Shown piece by piece: positions 1 to 8,846 of a stretch of 64,000 nucleotides of DNA. Source of the DNA: JAFNAG01 sp963824985 (GTDB lineage: Bacteria > Acidobacteriota > UBA6911); contig CAWGRQ010000052.1 of NCBI GenBank assembly GCA_963824985.1, positions 1 to 64,000 of the forward strand, written 5' to 3'. The notes below the pieces were generated by a model that saw nothing but the letters and a program-made list of their open reading frames with translations, ran no database searches and had not been told where the DNA came from. The translations under genes and the position numbers were made by a program. Position 1 is the stretch's first letter; every line of letters starts with the position of its first letter.

Positions 1-2
1 TT

Positions 3-906
3 ATGCATCCCTGCCAACGAGCAATTGCTATTGCAAATGGTCAATCCATTCTCCTTTCAGACGTTGACCTTCGTTCATTTGGGACGATCACATTTGATAT
101 CGGGAAAGCCCCATACGCAGATGAGATTATTTCGTCGGTATCACAGATTTGGGGCAATTTCGTTGCTGTCGGCACAAGTCAAGGAAATGTGCTGATCCTT
201 GAACAGGGATGGACTGAATCGAAGCTTTCCACAAATACTTCCGTTTCTGACTTGAGCGAACGTACGATATGGTCGCGTACAGCTCGCACAACTAGTTGCA
301 GAAACACTTATTGCTGGTCCCGCGATTGCAGTCCCGCACGGCGATTACGTCGTAGGCAGCACCAATCCCTCTTGTGCCGCTGACAATTCTGACAAACTCA
401 TTGAGGCAATCGAGGAGCTCGGTCTCGGGTTGGCCCTTGCGTTTGCGGGCCTGCCTGAAGCATTGGGTGTTGGGCTATATGACATTTGTCAGTGGATTAT
501 GGCTAACGGAGGCATGAGGGATCAATTTAGTGCGGAGTTTGGCCGATTCTTTTATGGTGTTGCAGGTAAAGCAACCTGTAGCCTTATTCCAAGCGGTCCG
601 ATACTTCCTGGGGATACAATTGTGGAGATATTGCCGCGCGTATGTGAGGGAGTTGCAGCGGATCCGACGAGTTCGGCCTGGGCGACAGCGCCGTTTGGTG
701 CGGATACGCCATGCGGTTGGTCTCGTTTTGATAGGGCTGATCCGAATAGCCTAGACATTCAAGAGCCTAATAGTAAGCGTTTATTTTTCCAGCTACAGAC
801 CGTTCAATTCAAGAACTGGTCTCATAATCGCACGCGATCTGCGAAGCTTGATATCATAGTTAAGCGAAATCAACAGTCTGCCCGGCGGATCGTGGTAAGT
901 CCTTAG
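3..906 (+). pseudogene. Hypothetical protein, frameshifted, 5' end possibly outside window
   Basis: Two overlapping reading frames join into one plausible protein. The first frame reads well from base 3 to about 265. The reading then continues one frame over, from about 256 to the stop at 904-906, with sensible residues such as AETLIAGPAIAVPHGDYVV before the first ATG of that frame at 430. The product would be about 300 residues with no motif I recognise. Base composition is more AT-rich than the rest of the window, which suggests acquired DNA. The true start may lie upstream of base 1. It could be a decaying gene or an intact gene with one sequencing indel near 255-270. Confidence 0.45.
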
Positions 907-1497
907 TTCGTGAAACGGTCGTTGCAGTTCACTGGGGACGGGGACTTTGGCCCCACGCAAAACGCACTAATCAGAGAAGTGGCACCGTCACGCGCGTTCG
1001 AACTATCCATTGTGAAGCGGCTCCTGTGAGTGAGAGGCACCGCTTCTATCTCTGTCAGCATCAAACTCAACAATCCAACAGATTGTTGAAGCAAATGTAA
1101 CGATGCACCCAGTTCCACCAAGCGCAAAACAGGCAATTCCCCATGTAGCCATCAAAATACAAAATGGCGGAACTGCTGAAGGCCATCGATCCAGGATGTC
1201 CAAGGTAAAGAATGAGCTGATCTCATATTTTAATGACCAGGTTCAAAGAGAAGATCTTTAGCTCCGCATATCCCATCCGATTGACACCTGGAATTCAGGA
1301 AAGTTGAACGGCTCCGGTTTCCTCGGATTTTCCACGCATCCGAGGAACAATTTTCCACGCATGTCCCCGCATTCCCCCGCCTTGCATCACCGTATGCAAG
1401 GGGCCCTACCATCCTCCCGAAACATCACTTGATCGCGCGGAGAGAGGCATGAGATACGAGACGACGGTCGACATTGAAATCGCGGAGGTCCGGCGCC
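907..1497. other. Gene-poor gap upstream of dnaB with a hairpin
   Basis: No convincing gene is seen apart from a weak minus-strand ORF at 1003-1203. A perfect 8-bp hairpin (CCTCGGAT at 1321-1328 with ATCCGAGG at 1338-1345) is present. The phrase TTTTCCACGCAT occurs twice, at about 1329 and 1350, with the first copy in the hairpin loop region. These are only distant matches to a DnaA box (TTATCCACA), so an origin function is speculative. A Shine-Dalgarno sequence GGAGG at 1484-1488 fixes the following dnaB start. Confidence 0.4.
1003..1203 (-). CDS. Possible small membrane protein (weak)
   Basis: A 66-codon reading frame encodes a continuous hydrophobic stretch of roughly 35 residues in its middle (around ILMATWGIACFALGG) followed by a charged tail. 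That would fit one or two membrane spans. I recognise no family and see no strong ribosome binding site. The gap it occupies shows no other coding signal. It may equally be a chance ORF. Confidence 0.2.
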   Translation of the reverse strand: MDILDRWPSAVPPFCILMATWGIACFALGGTGCIVTFASTICWIVEFDADRDRSGASHSQEPLHNG

Positions 1498-2847
1498 ATG
1501 GCTCCCGCTGACGTCACCCTGGAAAAGACTCTTCCGAACAGCGTGGAGTCCGAGCGCGCGGTCCTCGGGGCGATCCTCCTCGACGAGAAGGCGATCTTCG
1601 CTGCGACCGAGGTCCTCACCGCCGACGACTTCTACCTCGAGGCGCACCGCGAGATCTTCCGGGCGATGCTCTCCCTTGCGGAAGAGGAAATCTCCATCGA
1701 CCTCGTCACCCTCCGGGAAGAACTGCGGCGCCGGGACAAGGAGGAATCGGCCGGCGGAGCTGCGTACGTCGCCGCCCTCACGGACGGGCTGCCGCGGGGG
1801 ATCAACGTCGGCCATTACGCGAGGACCGTCCGGGAGAAGGCCACTTCGCGCCAGCTGATCCAGCTCTCCCATGAACTGATGTCGCGGTGCTACGAGGGAG
1901 AGGAACGGCCGGCGGAGATCCTCGAACGGGCGGAGTCGCAGATTTTCAGGATCGCGTCCCGGGAAATCCGGGGCGGCTTCGAGCCCACGAGCGAACTGGC
2001 CCACTCGGCCTACAAGGAAATCGAGGAAACTGCTCGGAACCGCGGGCCCGTCTCCGGGATCGACACCGGTTTCGCCGACCTGAATCGGATGACCGGGGGC
2101 CTCCACAACCAGAACCTCGTGGTGGTTGCCGCCAGGCCGGGTCTCGGGAAGACATCCTTTTGCCTCAACATCGCCTGCCATGCGGCGATCAATAGCCGGC
2201 AAGCCGGTCGGGATCTTCAGCCTGGAAATGTCGAAACCCGAGATCATGAAGCGGATGATCTCGTCCTTGTCCGAAGTCGAGGCAAACAGAATCCAGAGCG
2301 GATACCTCAGCCGGGACGACTGGACGAAGATCAGCCAGGCGACCGCGAGCCTCTCATCCGCCCCAATCTATATCGACGACTCTGCGAACCTGACCATGCT
2401 CCAGGTGCGGGCGAAGGCGCAGCGGCTTGCGCTGGAGCACGGCATCGATCTTCTGGTCGTCGACTACCTGCAGCTCGTCTCCGGATCCCGCCGCTACGAG
2501 AACCGGACGCAGGAGGTGACGGAGATCAGCCGCGGTCTGAAGAACCTCGCGAAGGAACTGGACATTCCGGTGATCGCCGTCTCGCAGCTGAACCGCGAGG
2601 TCGAGAAGCGCTCCGGAAGCAGGAAGCCGCAGCTGTCGCGACCTGCAGGGAGAGCGGTGCGATCGAGCAGGATGCCGACCTCGTGCTCTTCATCTCGCGC
2701 GAAGGCATGGACGACGACATCGGGGCGGGAGACTGCGTGGCCGAGATTACTATCGGCAAGCAGCGCAATGGAATGACCGGCACGTTCAAGCTGATGTTCC
2801 GGAAACGAATCACCAAGTTCGAGAACTACCTGAATCAAAGAGACTGA
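1498..2847 (+). pseudogene. dnaB: Replicative DNA helicase DnaB, disrupted by frameshifts
   Basis: Reassembled across frames this is a DnaB-type helicase of about 450 residues, the normal family length. The N-terminal domain opens with TLEKTLPNSVESERAVLGAI. The RecA-like motor has Walker A ARPGLGKT, the GIFSLEMS block, Walker B LLVVDYLQL and the C-terminal SGAIEQDADLVLFISR block. Start 1498 is chosen over the upstream TTG at 1474 because GGAGG lies 9 bases before this ATG. The frame changes near 2195 (one extra C after AAT AGC) and again between about 2640 and 2652 (two extra bases), returning to the original frame and stop. The gene is followed 11 bases later by a replication-type gene, a pairing typical of phage or plasmid replication modules. 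It could be a chromosomal copy, but the truncated partner and recombinase argue for mobile DNA. Confidence 0.85.
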
Positions 2848-2858
2848 CGGAGGACTGG

Positions 2859-3278
2859 ATGCCGAGAATCAGGCAGATCAAACCGGAGTTTTACCTGGAC
2901 GACGAGCTGGCCCAGTGCTCCCGGGACGCGCGCCTCCTGTTTCCGGGGTTGTGGATTCTGGCCGATCGCGCCGGCAGGCTTGAAAACAGGCCTGCGAAAA
3001 TAAAGGCTCAGATCTTCCCTTACGATTGCGATATCGACGCCGGGAAGATAACGGAACTGCTCCGCCAACTGGAGGCGCACCGCTTCATCTTTGTTTACGA
3101 GGTCGAGGAGAGGTCTTACATTCAGATTCGCACGTTCGAAAAACCAGCGAGCTTTCGGCAGGCATGCGTTGATCTGGGGGATGGTGAGGGCTGTTCAGCG
3201 TCCAGTCGTGTCTTTCAGAATGCGGCGCACGGATGTTCGGCCGATCTGCAAGCCGACGGGCGATCTCGGATTTGCTGA
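2859..3278 (+). pseudogene. Phage-type replisome-organiser-like protein, 3'-truncated
   Basis: The first 95 residues match the N-terminal winged-helix type domain common in phage replication proteins: MPRIRQIKPEFYLDDELA, then RLLFPGLWILADRAGRLEN, then KIKAQIFPYD. A strong GGAGGA precedes the ATG at 2859. Family character ends near base 3140 (after IQIRTFEK). The rest of the ORF is simply the antisense of the recombinase gene, so the C-terminal half is missing. It sits 11 bp after dnaB and was probably co-transcribed with it. The role, loading helicase at an origin, is inferred from family resemblance and context. Confidence 0.6.
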
Positions 3279-3810
3279 TTCCGGCGCGGTAAAGCTTCCG
3301 GACCTGATCGGCGTGGAGGGCCGCTGTTTTCGGCCGACCCAGGCGCTGGCCGTTCCGCCGTGCGTGCTCCAGACCTGCGCGCACCCGTTCGCGCAGAATC
3401 TCCCGTTCAAACTCCGCAAAGACCGCCAGCAAGCCGGCCATCGCCCGACCGGCCGGCGTTGTCAGATCCAAAGCCTCCGTCAGCGACACGAACCCGACTC
3501 CCAGATGTTCCAGTTCCTGCAGGGTCGCCAGCAGATCCGTGACCGACCTGCCCCAGCGATCCAGCCGCCATACCAGGACAACGTCGATCTCGCGGCGGCG
3601 CGCCGCCGCCATCAGCTTCTCCCGGCTTTCGCGCTGCGAGGCGCCCGAGGCGATTTCTTTCACCTGGAGAACGATCTGCCAACCCCGGCGGGTGGCGTAT
3701 TCCCGCATCGTCCGGCTCTGCATGGGCAGAGTCTGCTGGTCGTGCGTGGATACGCGCGCATAAAGACCAGCGCGCAGCCCGGTTTGGCGTTCGTCCGCGG
3801 GGGTGGCCAA
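3195..3810 (-). CDS. Serine recombinase (resolvase/invertase family)
   Basis: The N-terminal catalytic domain carries LYARVST with the nucleophile Ser21, then DVVLVWRLDRWGRS, the GRAMAGLLAVFAEFERE block and the E-helix REILRERVRAGL. These are all hallmarks of Tn3 resolvase/Hin-type small serine recombinases. The C-terminal helix-turn-helix is readable only after a one-base correction near 3247: SEIARRL then QIGRTSVRRILKD and a stop at 3195. Without it the frame runs on to 3085 with non-family sequence. Corrected length is about 205 residues, normal for the family. It lies convergent to the truncated replication gene and just outside the IS66 element. It could resolve a transposon cointegrate or invert DNA; no crossover site was identified. 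Confidence 0.85.
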
Positions 3811-3886
3811 AAACCCTCTCGGATTTTGATCTCGGAAGTGTGCGTTTCTGGCTCATTTGCAGTTGATGAATCATCCGTGCCGTAAT

Positions 3887-5509
3887 CTATGGTTTTCGGC
3901 CGGCCGGGTAATTCCACGGCATCCACGCCGCCGGATCCCGGGCCAGCTCCGCAGCATGTTTCTGTAATTCCGTAAGGTAGTCGAAGGGATTGACGCCGTT
4001 CAGTTCGCAGGTGTGGATCAGACTCATGAACAGATCGCCCACCTCGGCGCCATTCTCGGTCTTATAGAACAGGGAGTTCTTTCGATGCAGAATCGTCCTC
4101 TTCAGGGCTCGCTCGACAATGTTCGAATCCAGCGGAGCGCCTGCCTGCCGCAGGAAGAGCGTCAGGCGATCCCAGTGACGGAGGACGTATGCGATCGCCG
4201 AGCCCAGGCCGGAGTTCGGTTCGACTTTCTTCTCGGCAAACTGGGTCTTCAGACCATGCGTGCAGCGCATTCATCACGGGGAGGCTGTGCTGCTGGTGAA
4301 AGCGCAGCCGCTCCTCAGGCGATAGCCCTGCTCTTCGGCTTGAGCATCGTAGCCGTAGACTTCGCCCAAAGGATTCCAGCACGAACCGGCACTCCTCGGG
4401 AAAGTTGGGCGTCACCTCCACAAAATGGCGCCGTGCGTGGGCGTTGCAGTGCCCCACCAGGATTTCCAGCTGCTTCGGCAGCTTGGGGAGGTTGCGCGAA
4501 AGAGCGTCGCACATCTGAATCGGCGGAGAGAGCCCCTCGGCGCGATGCGCCAGCACCCGGGCGAAGTTCTCTCCCGCGTGCCGCCACCCGGTGAAAAACA
4601 GCGCCACCCGCTGCCCCTGGCGTGTCGATACGATCCCCGAAGTGAACATTCCCGTCCGCTCATCGGGAACTCGAGGATGCTTCTTTCACTTCTGCGCGTA
4701 TAGCTTCCGCCAGCGCCAGGATTTTCATGCTGGTGTCGTCGTTATAGAAATACTTCTCCGCTTGCGCCGCCTGGCGGATCAGTTCGTCGAAAGCGGGATG
4801 AATCCCCACTGCGGTTTCCGCGACAATCTCCCACTGCGTCGAACTCGGCAGCGGAATCCCCAGACTCGCCTCCAGCCCCTCCAGCCGATAGAACGGGACA
4901 CCGCTTCCGTACCTCAACAACGCGATCATCGCCGACGCCGTCTCGTCGTATTTCTTCTCGCCCACACCCTCCGGCGCTTCCGCTTCGAAAACATCCCCGC
5001 ACAGATTGCAGCGCAGCCGCTCCAACTCGTAGACCGTCGCCTCGATCGGCGCCTGCCCCACCACACGGATGCGCAGCGCTGGATCCTTCTGACTGTAGAC
5101 CTTACCCTTCAAACAGCGCGGGCAGCGATCCCCGGGAGTCAACGCGCCGTGCGCAATCCGGATGCGCCGTGCTTCCCGATACGCTGCCGCGCCATTGCGG
5201 CCGTGCCCGGGTTTCGGTTCCGCACTCGACACTCGCCGGCGGAGAGGAACCGCCTTTCGAAGTCGCCCCCAGGCCTGCCTGCTCGAGGACCTTGCTTGTC
5301 TTCTCCGTGCTCGGTTTCTCCAGGAGCGCCCGCAGGCGGCTGATGGTCGTATCCTTGTCCCCGATCAGATCGATCAGGCGGCTCAAAACGTCGATCGCGG
5401 ATTGAAGCCTCTGACAGTCTTCTTCCCCCAGCGGGCCCTGCCGCGCCCGTTCCTTCAGCGCTGCCAGTTCTTCAAAATTCACTTCAATCACCTCGCATCC
5501 GGGTTTCAT
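3887..5509 (-). pseudogene. tnpC: IS66 transposase TnpC, frameshifted
   Basis: Pieces in different frames line up into one protein of about 540 residues, the usual TnpC length. The N-terminus (5509 to about 5240) is a leucine-zipper-like helix (EELAALKERARQ). It is followed by the zinc-binding segment CPRCLKGKV and CNLCGDVF (5232-4660), then the DDE catalytic core (NDDTSMKIL near 4735; HCNAHARRHFVE near 4430), then the IS66 C-terminal block (SNIVERALKRTILHRKNSLF, 4270-3887). Frame changes fall near 5235, 4665 and 4270-4370. The ATG at 5509 lies one base after the passenger stop. Either the element is dead or the reads carry indels. Confidence 0.85.
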
Positions 5510-5510
5510 C

Positions 5511-6432
5511 CTACCCCTCGGCAAGCAACTCACGAAAGCGCGGCGTGAGTGGATAACCCAGCACTTCCTTGATCGAACGGTTCGGTCGCTTGGTCGGACA
5601 GTTATTCCCCCGGCCTGTCGTCCGCCCCATCACGACCCAGTTTGCGGCCCGATAACAGGTCCCGCGGTGTCGTTCCGTGTCGACGAAGGTTTCGAGAAAG
5701 TAAACCGGGTGATGGTAGATGCCTTCCCAATCGCCCGCCAGCCGTCGCGCCATCAGACCCAGAATATGCGATGCCAGGTGCTTGACCTGGACCCAGGGCA
5801 AAACAAGGAAGCGAGGATTGTAGGCCAGGAAACGGAGATTGCGGCGCCGTTCCTCGGGTGTCCAGCCGATGTAGCGATCGCGCGCACTCAGATGACGCGG
5901 CGCCGATGACCACGCCAGGCAGGCGATCGGACGGCCTCCCGCATACACCAGGTACTTGAGGTGTTCCCCCACCGGCCGCGTGTACCCCAGCGGATGATAC
6001 TCAGCAATGAGATGGTTAAAGAGCGGCTCCTCCGGCCCGCGCCGCACCTGCCGGAACTCCAGGGGCCGGATCGTCTCCCAGCGGCGCGTCGAGCCGGGTG
6101 GTATCGAGCGGCACAAGAACCGTCTCGTCCTTTTTCACCGTGCGTCGAGTCGGCGGATTGCGATGCACATGATGCACCGCCGGCAACTCAACCTGCCCCG
6201 CCCGCTCGAGCCCGAGCAGCAACCCCCGGCATACCATGTCGCGCGGTGCGCCATTGGCCTGTTTCCATTGCCATGCTTCACATAGCTTCAGGGACAACTG
6301 CCGGCGGCTGGCCTCCGGATGAGACGCGATCAGCTGTCGAATGAACTCAACGTCGGCAACGCTGACGACCCGCCCGCGGTAACGGAACGCTTCCATGTTC
6401 GGCAGAATAGCAGAGGCGCAATTAGAACGCAA
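5511..6432 (-). pseudogene. DUF4338 / DruA-like protein, frameshifted, in IS66
   Basis: The N-terminal part (6432 to about 6070) reads RGRVVSVADVEFIRQLIASH and NGAPRDMVCRGLLLGLERAG. The C-terminal part (about 6075-5511) reads PLEFRQVRRGPEEPLFNHLI, then GEHLKYLVYAGGRPIACLAW, RDRYIGWTPEERRRNLRFLA and KEVLGYPLTPRFRELL. Together they form the DUF4338 family, which is the DruA component of the Druantia anti-phage system. Here it sits between tnpB and tnpC of IS66, so it is a transposon passenger or accessory, not part of a recognisable Druantia operon (no DruE-like helicase nearby). One frameshift near 6070 splits it. The TTG at 6432 is tentative; an ATG at 6396 is the alternative start. Confidence 0.8.
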
Positions 6433-6450
6433 GTCCTAACCGGATTCTTA

Positions 6451-6816
6451 TCACGATGCGCAAACGCGCCGCCACAGCGGTGCTGCCTGGGTCGCCGTCG
6501 GATCACCTGCCGCCAACAGAACCTGTAGTTGATGTGCTTCAAGAGTCTTCGCCACTTCCCATGCGTCCCGGCCCGTCGGCCACCAGCGAAAACGCCCTTT
6601 CGACAATCGTTTTTGCGCCAACCAAAATCCCTGGCCGTCGTACACCAGGATACGAAGTGCCGTGCCGCGCCGGCTTCGAAAAACAAACAGGCAGCCTGAA
6701 AAAGGGTCCGCTTGGAGATGCTCCTGGCACAGCCGCGCCAGCGAATCGATGCCTTTACGGCCGTCCACGGCCTCCACCGCCACCAGGATGCGCATCTGGG
6801 GCGTGATCTGGATCAT
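6451..6816 (-). CDS. tnpB: IS66 accessory protein TnpB
   Basis: This 121-residue protein has the compact IS66 Orf2 pattern: a short beta-rich start (MRILVAVEAVDGRKGIDSLA), the conserved block DPFSGCLFVFRSRRGTALRI and the segment LVYDGQGFWLAQKRLSKGRF followed by W. Its ATG overlaps the tnpA stop by 4 bases, so the two are translationally coupled. TnpB is required with TnpA and TnpC for IS66 transposition, but its biochemical role is unclear. The reading frame is intact, unlike the two downstream genes. Confidence 0.9.
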   Translation of the reverse strand: MIQITPQMRILVAVEAVDGRKGIDSLARLCQEHLQADPFSGCLFVFRSRRGTALRILVYDGQGFWLAQKRLSKGRFRWWPTGRDAWEVAKTLEAHQLQVLLAAGDPTATQAAPLWRRVCAS

Positions 6817-7253
6817 GCCTCACCGTCCCACAACGCCCGGCTGAGCGCCACCAACTCCGCTGTGGCGATGCCCTTGAACTCGACCCTCATCTTCCCCCGC
6901 CGTCCCTCCAACTCCACCCTGCATTCAAGGGGATTGCTGGGGCTCGGCGCAATCAGCTCCACAAAAGCCGGCGGCCGATGCGGTGATCGCCTGCGGCCTG
7001 CAGCCGCGGTGCGATTGCGCTCAACGATTTCTCCTGGTCCGGGGCCTAAGGCTTTCTCTTTCAGCTTTCCATACTCCAAACGCAGAATCTTCGCAGTAGT
7101 GGCAATTCCATGCTCTCCGGCCAGTTTGGCCGCCGCAGCCCACAATGGTTCGGGAATCGGCAGGCGCCCCGTGTGCGAACTCCGCCATCGAACGAAACGC
7201 CGGTAAGTCTTTCGCATGTCGCGCGGAATATCCTGATCTCGGCTGACCACCAT
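6813..7253 (-). CDS. tnpA: IS66 TnpA-like helix-turn-helix protein
   Basis: The 146-residue product starts at an ATG preceded by GGAGGA and overlaps tnpB by 4 bases. The N-terminal half holds a helix-turn-helix-like region (IPEPLWAAAAKLAGEHGIAT then TAKILRLEYGKLKEK). The C-terminus has the short strand-rich segment VELEGRRGKMRVEFKG seen in IS66 Orf1 variants that use this domain. It is the first gene of the element. The identification rests on context and domain layout more than on strict motifs. Confidence 0.75.
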   Translation of the reverse strand: MVVSRDQDIPRDMRKTYRRFVRWRSSHTGRLPIPEPLWAAAAKLAGEHGIATTAKILRLEYGKLKEKALGPGPGEIVERNRTAAAGRRRSPHRPPAFVELIAPSPSNPLECRVELEGRRGKMRVEFKGIATAELVALSRALWDGEA

Positions 7254-7654
7254 CTGTCCTCCTCGCCCTCTTCAGGCTAAAAGCAGACGGTAGCAGGTTA
7301 AGGTAGGCCAAGTCATGCAAGCGTGCCGAAAGGACACGATGGAATCAGTTCCTGCAGCGTTTCTTCCAGGACGGGAAAGCCGGAACCGGCGGCTACGTTC
7401 GAGTGTTGCCGGCGCGCATGTTTTCCTTGACGGTCCGCACGATGATTGCGGCCAGGGTCAGGTGCGTGTTGCCCTGCCAGTGCTCAAGCGCTCGCACCCC
7501 GCGCAGCTGCAAGGTTCACCAAAGCTCGATCTCTGTTTGGGATCTACGCACCCTGGTAGTAATTGGCCTCGACCTCTATACTTGCCGTATCAAAGCAAGA
7601 GTAGGGGAGTTTTGTGTCCGGGTATGCTGGTAACCGCTTTTCAACGGATGGACG
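7254..7654. other. Gap between IS66 and the DUF4405 gene
   Basis: No gene is supported here. The outer end of IS66 must lie within its first 50-100 bases, but no clear terminal repeat was found. The remaining plus-strand ORFs lack domain features or good ribosome binding sites. Confidence 0.35.
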
Positions 7655-8290
7655 ATGCACATTCAATCCTCAGGATTTCGATTTCGAAGTTTTGTTACGC
7701 TGGTGGTGTTCTCCTCATTTCTGGTGGCCCTCGTGTCGGGAATTGCCCTATACGTTCGGCCCGAAGGGAGCCTGGCGCGCTGGACGAGCTGGACGCTTGC
7801 CGGCATGGACAAAAAGCAATGGGAGTCGGCCCACAGCGGGTCGGTGATTCTGTTCGTCGTCTCGTGCCTCGTTCATCTCTGGTACAATTTTCGTTCGCTT
7901 GTTTACTACTTGAAAAGCAAAGCTGCCCTTGTGTTTGATTCGGGATCACATCTGCCATTCTGCAAAGAGACGGTTGCCGCCATCGTTGTCACCGTCGTGG
8001 TTCTCGTCGGCGCTGTCGAACAGTGGCCGGGATTCTCGAAGGTGAACACGCTTCGAGCACAATTCAAAGACGGGTTGTTCACGGTGCGCGTGCCTCCGCC
8101 TGTCCTGGATGCCGACATGCTGACGCTGACCGCCTTCTGTCAGGCGGCGGCTATCGAGCCGGCACAGGCGCTGGCCAATGCCCGGCGGCGGGGAGTTGTC
8201 ATCGAAAACCTCTCCCTGAATGTCGGCATCATAGCGCAAAAGAACAACATTACACCCGAAGACGTTTTTATAGCGCTGCGCGGCGACTGA
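7655..8290 (+). CDS. DUF4405-type membrane protein
   Basis: A 211-residue protein with a cytochrome b561-like membrane half. Segment one is around residues 12-33 (FVTLVVFSSFLVALVSGIAL). Segment two contains two histidines in HSGSVILFVVSCLVHLWYNF, the usual signature of DUF4405 and a possible haem or quinone site. Segment three is around AAIVVTVVVLVGAV. After the membrane part comes a soluble tail with a small helical domain (ADMLTLTAFCQAAAIEPAQA and NNITPEDVFIAL), as in deltaproteobacterial relatives. It may work in membrane electron transfer. No redox partner gene is adjacent, so the role is inferred from family only. Confidence 0.75.
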   Translation: MHIQSSGFRFRSFVTLVVFSSFLVALVSGIALYVRPEGSLARWTSWTLAGMDKKQWESAHSGSVILFVVSCLVHLWYNFRSLVYYLKSKAALVFDSGSHLPFCKETVAAIVVTVVVLVGAVEQWPGFSKVNTLRAQFKDGLFTVRVPPPVLDADMLTLTAFCQAAAIEPAQALANARRRGVVIENLSLNVGIIAQKNNITPEDVFIALRGD

Positions 8291-8347
8291 ACGCATTGAT
8301 TCCCATGCAGGTTAGGAAGGATTGGCCGTTGTGCAGATGTCGCTCCG

Positions 8348-8776
8348 GTGAGCCCCTTCCCAGCAGCTGCTGATAAGGAGCAGTTATGTCAACTTCGTAG
8401 CACAGGCCCCAGCACTTCTACCCACTTAGAAGCCGGAATCCCCATTTTTATTGGGCTCAGCCTGGTCGTTTTCATCCTGTTGCCGTTCGTGACCCCCTGG
8501 TTGTTTGACCGCTTTGGCGGGAGGGTTTCGGGGATGCATTCGGGACAGTCACCTATGTCCCCCGATGCCTCGATCCCATTTTTGCAGTCTCTCAAAGGAG
8601 GGACATTCGTGACTGTCCCTCATGCCCGTCTTTCGGGCAGTGGTCAGGCAATGCTCGTTCTGCGCCGACTGTTTTCGGAAATCACGCAGTGGGCATATGA
8701 CAAATCGGGCATCGAGCTGCCGGAGAATGAGCGCGCGTTCCTTTCTCGAATGGCCTTCCCTCCCGGCATTTGTTAG
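8348..8776 (+). CDS. Uncertain ORF with one membrane span, interrupted by an inverted repeat
   Basis: The 142-codon frame has one clear hydrophobic helix (IPIFIGLSLVVFILLPFVTP). Immediately after it the sequence enters the inverted repeat at 8542-8619, then a low-complexity tail. It may be the 5' remnant of a small membrane protein gene whose end was replaced by the repeat. I do not recognise a family. A plain intergenic reading is equally possible. Confidence 0.25.
   Translation: MSPFPAAADKEQLCQLRSTGPSTSTHLEAGIPIFIGLSLVVFILLPFVTPWLFDRFGGRVSGMHSGQSPMSPDASIPFLQSLKGGTFVTVPHARLSGSGQAMLVLRRLFSEITQWAYDKSGIELPENERAFLSRMAFPPGIC
8542..8619. repeat. Inverted repeat with GGGACAG termini
   Basis: Two 22-base arms (8542-8563 and about 8598-8619) are near-perfect reverse complements. 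Each begins or ends with GGGACAGTCAC and contains ATGTCCC, separated by about 35 bases. The terminal GGGACAG/CTGTCCC is shared with hairpins at 40682-40742, 43401-43423, about 17972-18055 and 35254-35393. This is the form of REP/BIME-type elements. Confidence 0.8.
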
Positions 8777-8846
8777 GATGCTCCTCTGGCGCGGAACCCC
8801 GCTTCCGGGAACCGCGGCCCCAAATCTCTCAAAAGGAGCCAACGCA

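Larger units (their letters stand above)
3880..7300 (-). mobile_element. IS66-family insertion sequence with DruA-like passenger
   Basis: Four minus-strand genes lie head to tail in the IS66 order: tnpA (7253-6813), tnpB (6816-6451, 4-bp overlap), a DUF4338/DruA-like gene (6432-5511) and the large transposase tnpC (5509-3887). Spacing is tight throughout, so one transcript is likely. The two terminal gene ends set the limits given. I could not find convincing terminal inverted repeats or an 8-bp target duplication by eye, so the true ends are approximate. The tnpC and passenger genes each need frame corrections, so the element may be inactive. Confidence 0.85.

Noticed and set aside
3887..5509. 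Programmed frameshifting in tnpC
   Set aside because: Several shifts at non-slippery places, and IS66 TnpC is normally a single frame; the same kind of shift affects unrelated genes.
5511..6432. A Druantia defence locus
   Set aside because: Only a DruA-like gene is present, embedded in IS66; no DruE-type helicase or other Dru genes nearby.
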